Counted from the stretch's first letter, positions 14,864 through 22,064 are shown. The stretch: 36,074 nucleotides of DNA from an uncultured Ilumatobacter sp. (GCA_938049325.1 CALICC010000059.1:1-36074); one strand, 5' to 3'. Notes: a model not told the origin generated them from the letters alone. Made by a program: numbers and translations.

Positions 14864-16102
14864 ATGACTTCCACCGAGCCCACCGATGCTGTCGGCAGCG
14901 GGCCGGTCGGCGCGCCGCCAACTGTCGACGAGGTCATGAGCGTGTTGTCGAACGTGATCGACCCCGAGCTCGGTGCCGACATCGTGTCGCTCGGCATGGT
15001 GCCCTCGGTTGAGGTCGGCACCGACGGCATCGTCACGGTCGAGATCAAACTCACGATCAGCGGCTGCCCGATGCGCGCCGAGATCAAGAAAGAGGTCGAG
15101 AGCCGCGTCGAGCTGCACCCGGGCGTCATCGATACGAAGATCGTGTGGGGCGAAATGAACGCCGACGAACGCACCGAGGTCATGACCAAAGCTCGCTGGA
15201 ACGCACGCGAGAACGCCGCCGAGACAATGGTCCCCGCCAACTGCAACGTGCTGGCCATCGCGTCGGGCAAAGGTGGCGTGGGTAAGAGCTCGGTCACGGT
15301 CAACCTCGCTGCGGCGCTCGCCGCAGCGGGTCACACCGTCGGCGTGCTCGATGCCGACATTTGGGGCTTTTCGGTCCCACGGCTGCTCGGTATCGACACT
15401 CGGCTCGAGGCCGAACACGTCGAAGGTTCCGACAAGCCGCTGATCATCCCCAACGAGCGCCGCGTCGGAGACGGCGTACTCAAGGTTGTGTCGACCGGCT
15501 TCCTCGTCGACGAAGACACGGCGCTGATGTGGCGCGGGCTGATGCTGACCAAAGCGGTCGAGCAGTTTCTTCGCGACGTGCAGTGGGGCGAGCTCGACTA
15601 CCTCCTGATCGACATGCCGCCCGGCACGGGCGACGTGCAGATGGGCCTGGCCCGCATGCTCCCCTCGACCGATCTGATCGTCGTGACCACACCTGCACTC
15701 GCCGCACAAAAAGTTGCGCAGCGCGCCGCTGACATGGCCAAGCGCAGCTTCTTGCGTGTCGTCGGTGTCATCGAGAACATGAGCAGCTTCACCGATCACC
15801 ACGGCGACGAACACGCACTGTTCGGCGTCGGCGGTGGCGAGGCCCTGGCGGCACAGATCGACGCACCACTGCTCGGGCGAGTGCCCATCGAGCCCGCTGT
15901 GTCGGCGGGCGGTGACGCTGGCGAGCCGGTCGCCCTCGACGGCACCGGGCCCGCAGCCGAGGTGTTCCGCAGCATCGCGACGACGATCGCCGACGAATTG
16001 GCGCCCGCGCGGGCGGCCGACGACATCGACATGGCCGGCTGTTCGGCCCGCCTGTTCGACTCGGTGAACAAAGCGTTCGACGCGCTCGACGCTCAGGCCT
16101 GA
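14864..16102 (+). CDS. mrp: Mrp/ApbC-family P-loop ATPase, Fe-S cluster carrier
   Basis: This 412-aa protein has an N-terminal MIP18/DUF59-type domain (~20-100; VIDPELGADIVSLGMV, ISGCPMR) and a MinD/Mrp ATPase domain (~125-370) with the deviant Walker A motif SGKGGVGKSSVTVNLA, DADIWGFSVPRLLG and LLIDMPPGTGDVQM. Such proteins assemble or transfer Fe-S clusters using ATP. In many Mrp proteins the segment after IENMS contains a CxxC cluster-binding pair; here it reads MSSFTDHHGDEHALFG, with His and Asp but no Cys. The gene is divergent from the SufR-like regulator with a leaderless -10 box. The C-terminal tail carries one Cys (AGCSARLFDSV). Confidence 0.92.
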   Translation: MTSTEPTDAVGSGPVGAPPTVDEVMSVLSNVIDPELGADIVSLGMVPSVEVGTDGIVTVEIKLTISGCPMRAEIKKEVESRVELHPGVIDTKIVWGEMNADERTEVMTKARWNARENAAETMVPANCNVLAIASGKGGVGKSSVTVNLAAALAAAGHTVGVLDADIWGFSVPRLLGIDTRLEAEHVEGSDKPLIIPNERRVGDGVLKVVSTGFLVDEDTALMWRGLMLTKAVEQFLRDVQWGELDYLLIDMPPGTGDVQMGLARMLPSTDLIVVTTPALAAQKVAQRAADMAKRSFLRVVGVIENMSSFTDHHGDEHALFGVGGGEALAAQIDAPLLGRVPIEPAVSAGGDAGEPVALDGTGPAAEVFRSIATTIADELAPARAADDIDMAGCSARLFDSVNKAFDALDAQA

Positions 16103-16161
16103 CGCCCCACCATCGCGAACCATCGTTGAAACCCGCCTGGCGCGTCGAACGCACGTGTGTC

Positions 16162-16167
16162 TAAAAT
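16162..16167 (+). promoter_or_regulatory. -10 box (TAAAAT) upstream of the cupredoxin-domain lipoprotein gene
   Basis: TAAAAT lies 38 nt before the ATG at 16206, in the 103-bp gap after mrp. No well-spaced -35 box is seen. Unlike most promoters in this window it predicts a short leader with a GGGG sequence near the start. Confidence 0.4.
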
Positions 16168-16205
16168 GGTTGTACACCGCAAGCAACTCAGGGGACACAC
16201 CGATC

Positions 16206-17573
16206 ATGCACCGACTTCGCTATTCCGCCGCCGCGTTGGCGACCATCGCCGTTCTCGCGGCATCGTGTTCGTCGAGCGACTCCGAACTCTCAACCTCCGA
16301 GACCGCACCCGCCACTGCTGCGCCCGCAACCGACGCTGCACCTGACACCGCTGCTGCGCCCGACACCGTCGCCGAGCCGGAGCCGGAGCCCGTCGTCACC
16401 GAAGCGGTCGAAGATGCGCCGCCTCCCACGCTGCCCTACGAGCTGCCCGACTACAGCGAAGAGGCGCTCGCGCAAAACTTCGTGGGTACCGACTACGAGA
16501 TTCCCGAAGAGATCCCTGATGCCCCGATCGGCTCCATCGGCTTCAGCCGCTTTGTGTACTCCCAGACCGCAAACGGTGACATCGTTCCGACGTTCGTCGA
16601 AGGCCCTCCCGGTCGTCAGACCCGCTGCCAGGCTTCCGAACAGGATTGCACCTACCCCGAGCTCAAGGCGCTGTACGACAGTGGCGCCGAGATCCCTGAC
16701 TACCTCGACATGGACCGTGAAACGCTGGGCGAACTCGTTGGCCAGCTGGAACAGGTCAACGAGTTCGTGCACAGCTTCGAAGACATCCACGACGCATGTG
16801 CCCGCGGCTACCGACCGACCACGAACCAAACTTCCAACATGGGCATCCACATGCTCAAGGGTGCGCTCACGAACGAGTTCGATCCCAGCGACCCGAAGAT
16901 GGTCCTGTTCGCTCGCGAGAACGGCACGCAGGCCGGATCCAACATCGGCGATTGCGCCGAGTCGGGTCGCTTCGAGAACGACGAGTTCGCCGACGAGTAC
17001 GTCGCCGTTGGCGCCGTGTTCAACCTGGAGCTCACCGACGAGCACCCGGCCGGATTCGCTGGCAACATCGACAACTGGCACATCCACTACAACACCTGCC
17101 TCGCTCCCACCTCGGGAACCGACTCCGTGGGTACGCAAGAAGATTGCGACAACGCCGGCGGCTCGTTCGTGCCGTTCATCCCGAGCTGGATGATGCACGC
17201 CTACGTCGCCGACGGCTTCGACGCTCAGACCGGCGTGTTCTCGATGTTCAACCCGGCTGTGTGGCCGGTGGCCGAACCTGCCGTCCTGCGTGATGCTCTC
17301 GCTCAGGAGATCGACGGTGCGGTCAACGCGCCGATCCTGAACTTCGACTACGGCAACATCAGCGCAGCGATCGGCGAGCCGATCGTGTTCTCGAACTCCG
17401 ACTCCGTGCCACACACCGTCACCGCTGGTTCAGCGTTGGAGCCATCGAGCAGCTTCGACTCGGGCGTGCTCGGCACCGGTCAGTCGTACGAGCTCAGCTT
17501 CGACGAGGCGGGCGAGTACTCACTGTTCTGCGCACTGCACCCCGACATGACCGCAATCGTCACCGTCGAGTGA
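16206..17573 (+). CDS. Lipoprotein with C-terminal cupredoxin (plastocyanin-like) domain
   Basis: This 455-aa protein starts with a lipoprotein signal (MHRLRYSAAALATIAVLAASC, lipobox LAASC) and an Ala/Thr/Pro-rich linker (~22-75). The middle part (~80-370) contains a segment with NMGIHMLKGALTNEFDPSDPKMVLFA, NWHIHYNT and PSWMMHAYV. It resembles secreted proteins of unknown function carrying GxHxxN-type motifs, and may bind a metal through its His residues. Residues ~372-455 are a cupredoxin fold with type 1 copper ligands in VPHTVTAG (His), FCALHPDM (Cys, His, Met). It is likely an extracellular electron-transfer or copper-binding protein. The track start at 16155 is replaced by the ATG at 16206, which gives the signal peptide. 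Confidence 0.8.
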   Translation: MHRLRYSAAALATIAVLAASCSSSDSELSTSETAPATAAPATDAAPDTAAAPDTVAEPEPEPVVTEAVEDAPPPTLPYELPDYSEEALAQNFVGTDYEIPEEIPDAPIGSIGFSRFVYSQTANGDIVPTFVEGPPGRQTRCQASEQDCTYPELKALYDSGAEIPDYLDMDRETLGELVGQLEQVNEFVHSFEDIHDACARGYRPTTNQTSNMGIHMLKGALTNEFDPSDPKMVLFARENGTQAGSNIGDCAESGRFENDEFADEYVAVGAVFNLELTDEHPAGFAGNIDNWHIHYNTCLAPTSGTDSVGTQEDCDNAGGSFVPFIPSWMMHAYVADGFDAQTGVFSMFNPAVWPVAEPAVLRDALAQEIDGAVNAPILNFDYGNISAAIGEPIVFSNSDSVPHTVTAGSALEPSSSFDSGVLGTGQSYELSFDEAGEYSLFCALHPDMTAIVTVE

Positions 17574-17579
17574 TCGTCG

Positions 17580-17614
17580 CCCTGGCTGCGACTCAGAGTT
17601 CGTCGTAGCCAGGG
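17580..17614. terminator. Bidirectional hairpin terminator between convergent genes
   Basis: CCCTGGCTGCGAC pairs with GTCGTAGCCAGGG over 13 bp with one G-U pair and a 9-nt loop. It starts 6 nt after the stop of the cupredoxin lipoprotein gene and covers the stop codon and last codons of the Nudix gene on the other strand. No strong T-run is present. Confidence 0.6.
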
Positions 17615-18384
17615 TCACCCGGCATCAAGATGTCGACCATCTTGGTGCCCTCGAACTTGATCTTCGGGAGAATCGTGACCGGGTCGGTGATCGCCGCGCC
17701 CGCCTGCACGACCGCTGACGCGGTCGAGAAGTCACGCAACCACCGCAGGTTCTTGATGGTCGGCGGCATCATCATCAACTCGCCCGCTGCCTGCATTCGC
17801 AAGGCCTCGGCTGGCTGAACCCACAGACTGTCGACGGTCTCCTTGTCGTCATGGAACCCGTCCTGGCCGTCGGGAGCCTCGGTCACGTAGAACCGCGTGT
17901 CGAACCGCCGCTTCTCGCCCATCGGCGTGATCCAGTGGTCGACGTACTGCGTGGTGGCGAGGTCGAGCACCAGATCATCGCGTCGACACAGGTCGACGAG
18001 GCTCAACGAGCCGTCGTGCACCGCGTGGCGATCATTCGCCTTGACGTCGAGCGGGGAGCCGTCGCGCGGGGCGGCGAGCAGGATGCCGGCCTCTTCGAAA
18101 CACTCGCGAATCGCAGCCACCCAATAGGCGAGTCCACCCGACTCCACACCGAGCTGCGCTGATGCATCGGCGTCGTCGAGACCGTCGCAGAACGGCTCGA
18201 GTTCGTCGGCGTGGTCAGCGTCGTCGACGCGTCCGCCGGGGAACACGTACATGCCGGCACCAAACGCTGCGTTGCCGGTGCGCCGCAGCATGAAGACCTC
18301 GAGTCCGATGTCGGCATCGCGCACGAGCATCACGGTCGCCGCGTTGCGAATCGGCACGGAGGTCGGATCGAAGTCTTCGGCCAT
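17593..18384 (-). CDS. Nudix hydrolase, NUDT19-like (putative CoA or nucleotide diphosphatase)
   Basis: This 263-aa Nudix protein hydrolyses a nucleoside-diphosphate-linked substrate. MYVFPGGRVDDAD (~45-55) is followed only about 40 residues later by AAIRECFEEAGILLA, so the Nudix box is split by an insertion between its Gly and its RExxEE part. That insertion is known from the NUDT19/RP2p group, whose members cleave CoA and acyl-CoA. The N-terminal RNAATVMLVRDADIGLEVFMLRR strand pattern also fits. The ATG at 18384 is chosen over the track start at 18630 because the upstream codons run through a dispersed repeat and TACGGT lies 6 nt before this ATG. Substrate is unproven. Confidence 0.85.
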   Translation of the reverse strand: MAEDFDPTSVPIRNAATVMLVRDADIGLEVFMLRRTGNAAFGAGMYVFPGGRVDDADHADELEPFCDGLDDADASAQLGVESGGLAYWVAAIRECFEEAGILLAAPRDGSPLDVKANDRHAVHDGSLSLVDLCRRDDLVLDLATTQYVDHWITPMGEKRRFDTRFYVTEAPDGQDGFHDDKETVDSLWVQPAEALRMQAAGELMMMPPTIKNLRWLRDFSTASAVVQAGAAITDPVTILPKIKFEGTKMVDILMPGDPGYDEL

Positions 18385-18390
18385 CGACGC

Positions 18391-18396
18391 ACCGTA
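18391..18396 (-). promoter_or_regulatory. -10 box (TACGGT) of the Nudix gene
   Basis: A TANNNT hexamer ends 6 nt before the ATG at 18384, predicting a leaderless transcript and supporting this start. Confidence 0.45.
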
Positions 18397-18423
18397 CCCA
18401 CCGACGTACGACCGCACGCATTC

Positions 18424-18498
18424 GGTAGCGCGGGTGCCGGAACCAAAGAGACCCAGCCCTGGGTAGCGCGGGTGCCGGAACCAAAAGGACCCAGGGCT
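18424..18498. repeat. Intergenic hairpin repeat, copies 2 and 3 in tandem
   Basis: Copy 2 (18424-18456) has the core but only a partial left arm and one change (AAAGAG for AAAAGG). Copy 3 (18455-18498) has complete 10-bp arms AGCCCTGGGT and ACCCAGGGCT around a 24-nt core containing GGTGCCGGAACC. Copy 3 matches copy 1 at 1175-1208. They lie between the Nudix start and the ccdA stop. Confidence 0.85.
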
Positions 18499-18511
18499 TC
18501 GACGGTTGGCG

Positions 18512-19636
18512 TCAGGCGAGCGCGGTCGCGCTGTCGGCGTCGGTGTCGGCCACGGCGTCAGGATCAGCGGTCGCTTCCGCATCTGCGTCGGGGTCAGGAT
18601 CCGCTCCCTGGCGCTCTGCGCTGCGTACACCGAGCGCCGAGCCCAATGCCGAGAACGCCGTCACCAGCGCCACACGCCAGAGCTCGGTGCCGAAGGTGAG
18701 GTTGATGCCGATGGCGATCACTGCGCCGGCGCCGACGACGATGGCGACGTCACGCCACTGCTTCGACATCACGTACGAGATTGCTGCGCCGACGATCGAC
18801 AAGAACACGATCGCCACGACCGGCCAGTTGTTGTCGAGGAACACGTTGGCGTCGCCCTGGAGACCTTCGACCCACTCGGTGATCGGGTCGGTCGTGGACC
18901 GAGCACGTGTCCGATCCTGGAACGTCGCCTCGAGCGTGCGGTTGCCGAACGCCGTGATGCGCCACGGGTTCTCGACGTCGACCCAGTAGAAGTACCAGAG
19001 CAGGTAGATGCCCGACAGTGCAACGAAGAACGCAGCGATGCGATCGACGTACGCCAGGCTCTTGCGGAGGAACTTCAACAGCCCCGTGTTGGCGAACGCG
19101 AGCGCGACGGTGAGGCCGCTCACCAGCAGCGCCATGCCGGCGCCGTAGGCCACGACGTTGCCGACGCCAGCAACCACGCCGTCACGGCTGCTCGTCGAGA
19201 ACACGGTCGCGATGAACAGGCCGATCGTGCAACCAATGGATGCGACCGCGTAAGCGATTCCGTAGACGAACATCGAGCGAACGGTCTTGTCCTTCTCGCC
19301 CGTCTTCACCGACGGGGTCATGAACGGCGGCTTGTAGCCGAACAACATCGCGATGCCCAGGCCGATCAACGCAACACCGAAGAAGCCGGTGGCGTACTTG
19401 GAGTTCTCCGTGATCCAACTCGTGGAGAAGTGAGCCACTGCACCGGCGATCAGGAAGACCGTCAAGAATCCCGACGACACCGCGGCGCTCACCAGGAGTG
19501 CTCGACGGATCGTCGCCCGCTGCGTTCCGGTGCCGCCCGACGAGATGCCGAGGAAGTACAGCAGGTACGTCGGTAGCAGGATGAACCCACACGGGTTGAC
19601 CGCGGCGACCAGGCCACGGATGAACGACAGACTCAT
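18512..19636 (-). CDS. ccdA: CcdA-type cytochrome c biogenesis / thiol-disulfide electron transporter
   Basis: This 374-aa polytopic membrane protein of the DsbD/CcdA family carries reducing equivalents across the membrane to thioredoxin-like proteins for cytochrome c maturation. The two key cysteines are in AAVNPCGFILLP (TM1) and ASIGCTIGLFIA (middle helix). At least six helices are seen in residues 1-230. The protein is longer than typical CcdA (~240 aa): a soluble segment (~225-270) and two extra helices (~272-325) follow, then an acidic DPDADA-rich tail. It overlaps the stop of the upstream TlpA-like gene by 4 nt (ATGA), so the two are translationally coupled and almost certainly partners. 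Confidence 0.9.
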   Translation of the reverse strand: MSLSFIRGLVAAVNPCGFILLPTYLLYFLGISSGGTGTQRATIRRALLVSAAVSSGFLTVFLIAGAVAHFSTSWITENSKYATGFFGVALIGLGIAMLFGYKPPFMTPSVKTGEKDKTVRSMFVYGIAYAVASIGCTIGLFIATVFSTSSRDGVVAGVGNVVAYGAGMALLVSGLTVALAFANTGLLKFLRKSLAYVDRIAAFFVALSGIYLLWYFYWVDVENPWRITAFGNRTLEATFQDRTRARSTTDPITEWVEGLQGDANVFLDNNWPVVAIVFLSIVGAAISYVMSKQWRDVAIVVGAGAVIAIGINLTFGTELWRVALVTAFSALGSALGVRSAERQGADPDPDADAEATADPDAVADTDADSATALA

Positions 19637-20247
19637 ATGAGCTCCTCTTGTTGTTGCAGCGTCGAGATCTTGTCGCGCAAGCCCTCGAGATCGATCACAC
19701 CGGTTTGCTCGATCACGGTTCCGTCGGACGTGACGAACAACGTGATCGGGAAGTTCGATGCTTCGATGGCATCGGTGAACTCGGCCAGGTCGTCACGGAA
19801 CAGTTCGTACGTGACCCCGCGTTCGTCGGCGAAGCGCTCCATGGCCGGAATCGGATCGATCGTATTCACGCCGATGAACCGGACCTCGTCGCCGAATTCG
19901 GCGTGCGCTTCGGCGAAGTCGGGAAGTTCCTTCGCGCACGGGGCGCACGACGAGAACCAGAAGTTGATGACCAACGGATTGTCGCCGAGCATCGATGCCG
20001 TGGTGATGGCGTTGCCGTCACGATCCGACACCGTGGCGTCGGGCAGCTGGTTGACCAAGCCGTTCGGTCGCAGCCCGATGTCGTCGGCTTCGATGTCACG
20101 GTCGGTCGGATCCTCCAACACCACCGTGTCGTCACCTGCGTCGTCACCTGCGTTGTCGTCGCCGGACAGCGACCACGCGTAGCCACCGATCACGGCCACC
20201 GCGACGACGAGCGACGCGATGAGCAAGCGTGGACGGTTGACATTCAT
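19633..20247 (-). CDS. TlpA/ResA-like membrane-anchored thioredoxin
   Basis: This 204-aa protein has one N-terminal membrane anchor (LLIASLVVAVAVIGGYAW), an acidic linker and a thioredoxin fold (~70-200) with VINFWFSSCAPCAKELPDF, i.e. active site CAPC, and the cis-Pro region NFPITLFV. It is expected to reduce apocytochrome c or other extracytoplasmic disulfides with electrons from CcdA, encoded directly downstream with a 4-nt overlap. The ATG at 20247 is chosen over the GTG at 20268 because TACCCT lies 7 nt upstream, which matches the leaderless pattern seen elsewhere in the window. Confidence 0.9.
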   Translation of the reverse strand: MNVNRPRLLIASLVVAVAVIGGYAWSLSGDDNAGDDAGDDTVVLEDPTDRDIEADDIGLRPNGLVNQLPDATVSDRDGNAITTASMLGDNPLVINFWFSSCAPCAKELPDFAEAHAEFGDEVRFIGVNTIDPIPAMERFADERGVTYELFRDDLAEFTDAIEASNFPITLFVTSDGTVIEQTGVIDLEGLRDKISTLQQQEELI

Positions 20248-20254
20248 TGATCCG

Positions 20255-20260
20255 AGGGTA
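20255..20260 (-). promoter_or_regulatory. -10 box (TACCCT) of the tlpA-ccdA operon
   Basis: A TANNNT hexamer ends 7 nt before the ATG at 20247, so the operon promoter is probably here and the mRNA leaderless. Confidence 0.5.
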
Positions 20261-20345
20261 ATGACCACAACCCTTCAGGTCGCCCCCACACCCCTGAACG
20301 TTCCGAGAACGAGCCGAAAACCGAACTTCAGATCCTTCGAACGAT

Positions 20346-21032
20346 TCAGGGTGACCGCATGAAGTGCACGACCTGGTCGTGAAACACCAGCAGGGCCGCC
20401 ACGAGTTCGAGCGATGCGCCGTTGAACGGCGCGGTCGTGGTCAGTGTGCCCGACCGAAAGAACTCGCCCCGTCCAGCGAACGCGGCCCAGATCTGGCCCG
20501 GAGCTGCCCGGAGTCGCTCGCCGACACCGAGGTCCGCAGACTCGGAGGCGGGGTCGGAGTCAGCGACCCGTGCGGACGTATCGGCGACAGGGCGGCCGTC
20601 ATCGGTCAGCACGAAGTGATCGCCGTCGGCGAGGACCATCGCCCGTGCCATGTCGGCGCCCAGACTGTGCACGGACTCGAACTTCAGGGTGCTGCGACCA
20701 TCGATCTCGACCGTTGTGGCTCCTCGCCGCGCCGCCGATGCCTGGAGCACGGCGATCAGCTTCCCCTGGCCATCGTGCACATGACAGGTGTGTGGAGCGA
20801 GCTTTCCTGCTCCGCTGATCGACCACGCAGCGTTCCCGTCCGGATGCCGGAACTCTGCACGCCGGCGCAGGTTGCGTCCCGTCGACGCCCCTTCGAACAC
20901 GACGGCGTTGGTTGGGCTGATCACACGGTGTTCGAGATCGGCTCCGAGCGACCGCCGTTTCGTCACCCGCGACTCGAGCACGAATTGCCCGAGCAGGTGA
21001 TCGCCACTCGTGCTCTCGGTTGTCGGTTCCAT
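20346..21032 (-). CDS. Hypothetical protein, possibly LURP-one/scramblase-like fold
   Basis: This 228-aa protein has no signal peptide and no clear membrane helix. The sequence alternates short beta-like strands: HLLGQFVLESRV, AVVFEGASTGRNL, WSISGAG, CHVHDGQGKLIAVLQAS and FVLTDDGRPVA. Paired segments of the type 'D..G..IA' resemble LURP-one-related/tubby-like beta-barrels, but this is a weak impression. The C-terminal part ends in a more hydrophobic helix (LELVAALLVFHDQVVHFM). AGAGGTG just upstream of the ATG at 21032 is a good ribosome binding site. It lies between the tlpA-ccdA operon and the WhiB7-like genes on the same strand. Function unknown. Confidence 0.6.
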   Translation of the reverse strand: MEPTTESTSGDHLLGQFVLESRVTKRRSLGADLEHRVISPTNAVVFEGASTGRNLRRRAEFRHPDGNAAWSISGAGKLAPHTCHVHDGQGKLIAVLQASAARRGATTVEIDGRSTLKFESVHSLGADMARAMVLADGDHFVLTDDGRPVADTSARVADSDPASESADLGVGERLRAAPGQIWAAFAGRGEFFRSGTLTTTAPFNGASLELVAALLVFHDQVVHFMRSP

Positions 21033-21156
21033 GCGTCACCTCTTGGTCGCTTCTCATCATGGCTCGCGGGAGCGCGACACGACCGGGACCGACCCTCGAG
21101 GGCGGCGCGTGCTGGGGGTTGGCACGCGCCGCCCTGACCGAACGCCCCTCAGCGCG

Positions 21157-21693
21157 TCATGCGACGGACACGACAGGCACGGTGTCGACCGGGCCCATCT
21201 CGTCGTAGATGACTTCGGGGCGTGGGTTCTTCGGCGGACGTCCGCAGGGCCGCTTGTTCGCTACGACACGGCCGCCGGAGATGAGCTCGCCACCCCAGAC
21301 GCCCCACGGCTCCTCGCGCTCGATTGCCGAAGCGAGGCAGTCCGCAGCGAGCGGGCACAGCCCGCACATTGCCTTGGCGCGGGCGATGTCGACCACGTTG
21401 TCGGAGAAGAACAGAGCGGTCAGCGTGCCGTTGCCGTCGGCGCAGCGAGCGACCGGAGCACGAGCGGCCAACGAGTCGTCGCACTCATCGGCACCCACGT
21501 CCTCGCCCGGCGGGCGAGGACTGTCTGGGGGCAAAGCGCCTCGATCCGGCAGTGCGCCGTCGAGTTCATCGTTGATCGAAGGGGAAAACATGGTGGGGTC
21601 CTTGGCGTAATCGTGAGTGGTGAGCGTTGACGTCCGGGCTGAATTGACGGGCCGGAGCGGTGTGGCGGTCATGTGGGTCTTGGTGGTGTCCAT
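21157..21693 (-). CDS. whiB7: WhiB7-like Fe-S transcriptional regulator, paralogue 1
   Basis: This 178-aa WhiB-family protein has the four cluster cysteines C84, C110, C113 and C119 (CGLCPLAADC), then EPWGVWGGELISGGRVVANKR, nearly the WhiB7 signature. In mycobacteria WhiB7 binds the housekeeping sigma factor and turns on intrinsic antibiotic-resistance genes when ribosomes are stressed. A C-terminal AT-hook (RGRP in WhiB7) is expected; here it reads KRPCGRPPK, with Cys in place of the first core Arg. Two starts are possible: ATG 21693 (AAGGA 9 nt upstream) and ATG 21591 (AAGGA 8 nt upstream), the latter giving MFSPSI, which aligns with MLFPSSIP of paralogue 2. The leader upstream contains small ORFs and a terminator. 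Confidence 0.88.
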   Translation of the reverse strand: MDTTKTHMTATPLRPVNSARTSTLTTHDYAKDPTMFSPSINDELDGALPDRGALPPDSPRPPGEDVGADECDDSLAARAPVARCADGNGTLTALFFSDNVVDIARAKAMCGLCPLAADCLASAIEREEPWGVWGGELISGGRVVANKRPCGRPPKNPRPEVIYDEMGPVDTVPVVSVA

Positions 21694-21694
21694 G

Positions 21695-21757
21695 TCATTG
21701 ATTCCTTCGTGTCTTGCTGGTGGTGTCTTGCTGGTGGTGTCTTGCTGATGCAGTCAT
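21695..21757 (-). CDS. Possible 20-codon leader ORF directly before the WhiB7-like gene
   Basis: The ORF starts at ATG 21757, just after the terminator T-run, and reads MTASARHHQQ... through the 14-nt tandem repeats. Its TGA is separated by one base from the WhiB7-like ATG at 21693 (TGACATG). The peptide is polar and basic. A GGGG four bases before the ATG is a poor ribosome binding site. The stop-start closeness would allow translational coupling. It may be fortuitous. Confidence 0.3.
   Translation of the reverse strand: MTASARHHQQDTTSKTRRNQ
21711..21752 (-). repeat. 14-nt tandem repeat in the WhiB7-like leader (three copies)
   Basis: GTCTTGCTGGTGGT occurs at 21711-21724 and 21725-21738 and, with changes in its last bases, at 21739-21752 (plus-strand reading). 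On the transcribed strand the unit is ACCACCAGCAAGAC. It lies between the leader terminator and the start codon. Confidence 0.85.
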
Positions 21758-21766
21758 GTGGCCCCG

Positions 21767-21805
21767 AAAACGCAAAAGCCGCCGGGTTCTGATGAACCCG
21801 GCGGC
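21767..21805 (-). terminator. Intrinsic terminator (attenuator) in the WhiB7-like leader
   Basis: A perfect 12-bp stem, GCCGCCGGGTTC with GAACCCGGCGGC, closes a 4-nt loop (21778-21805). On the minus strand it is followed by TTTTGCGTTTT. It lies inside the leader, 74 nt before the WhiB7-like start at 21693 and 28 nt after the stop of the 76-codon ORF, so it would cut transcription before the regulator gene unless overridden. Confidence 0.8.
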
Positions 21806-21818
21806 CTCGGAGGAGGTG

Positions 21819-21842
21819 ATGACGTTTCGTGAGTTACGTCAT
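21819..21842 (-). promoter_or_regulatory. Hairpin overlapping the leader ORF stop codon
   Basis: ATGACGT and ACGTCAT are perfect 7-nt inverted arms around a 10-nt loop. On the minus strand the 5' arm is formed by the last two sense codons (ATG ACG) and the first base of the TAA stop of the 76-codon ORF. A terminating or stalled ribosome would cover this arm, which suggests coupling between leader translation and the downstream terminator. Confidence 0.5.
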
Positions 21843-22064
21843 GCCTTCGAGGCGGCCGGGGGTGAGTCGCTTGGTTGCGTACTTGGAGCCAAAACCCTTG
21901 CTCTGCACGTCACCAAGCCACAGATTCGTGGTGGTCGGCATTGCAATGGCAGCGGTCGGCGCGGTAGCAACGTGCGCGGCCGAGGCAACGGTTGCCACAT
22001 GCGTCAGCGAGCAGGCGCGAGCGACGAGCCGGTCGGTGGCCCGGTTGTGGGTCATGATCGCCAT
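21834..22064 (-). CDS. 76-codon leader ORF of the WhiB7-like transcript
   Basis: The ORF starts at ATG 22064 with AGAGGAG 7 nt upstream, one of the best ribosome binding sites in the window, and ends at TAA 21834-21836, just before the terminator hairpin. The product begins MAIMTHNRATDRLVAR, has an Ala/Val/Thr-rich middle (THVATVASAAHVATAPTAAIA) and a basic tail (SKYATKRLTPGRLEGMT). No family is recognised. Known whiB7 genes are preceded by a short ORF whose translation controls a terminator; this ORF sits in that place but is long for such a peptide. It could instead be an independent small protein. Confidence 0.55.
   Translation of the reverse strand: MAIMTHNRATDRLVARACSLTHVATVASAAHVATAPTAAIAMPTTTNLWLGDVQSKGFGSKYATKRLTPGRLEGMT

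Noticed and set aside
16126-16131. TTGAAA as -35 box for the TAAAAT at 16162
   Set aside because: The spacing is 30 bp, far outside the 16-19 bp range.
14819-16207. 462-aa minus-strand ORF
   Set aside because: Antisense of mrp, whose Walker motif and full length are unambiguous.
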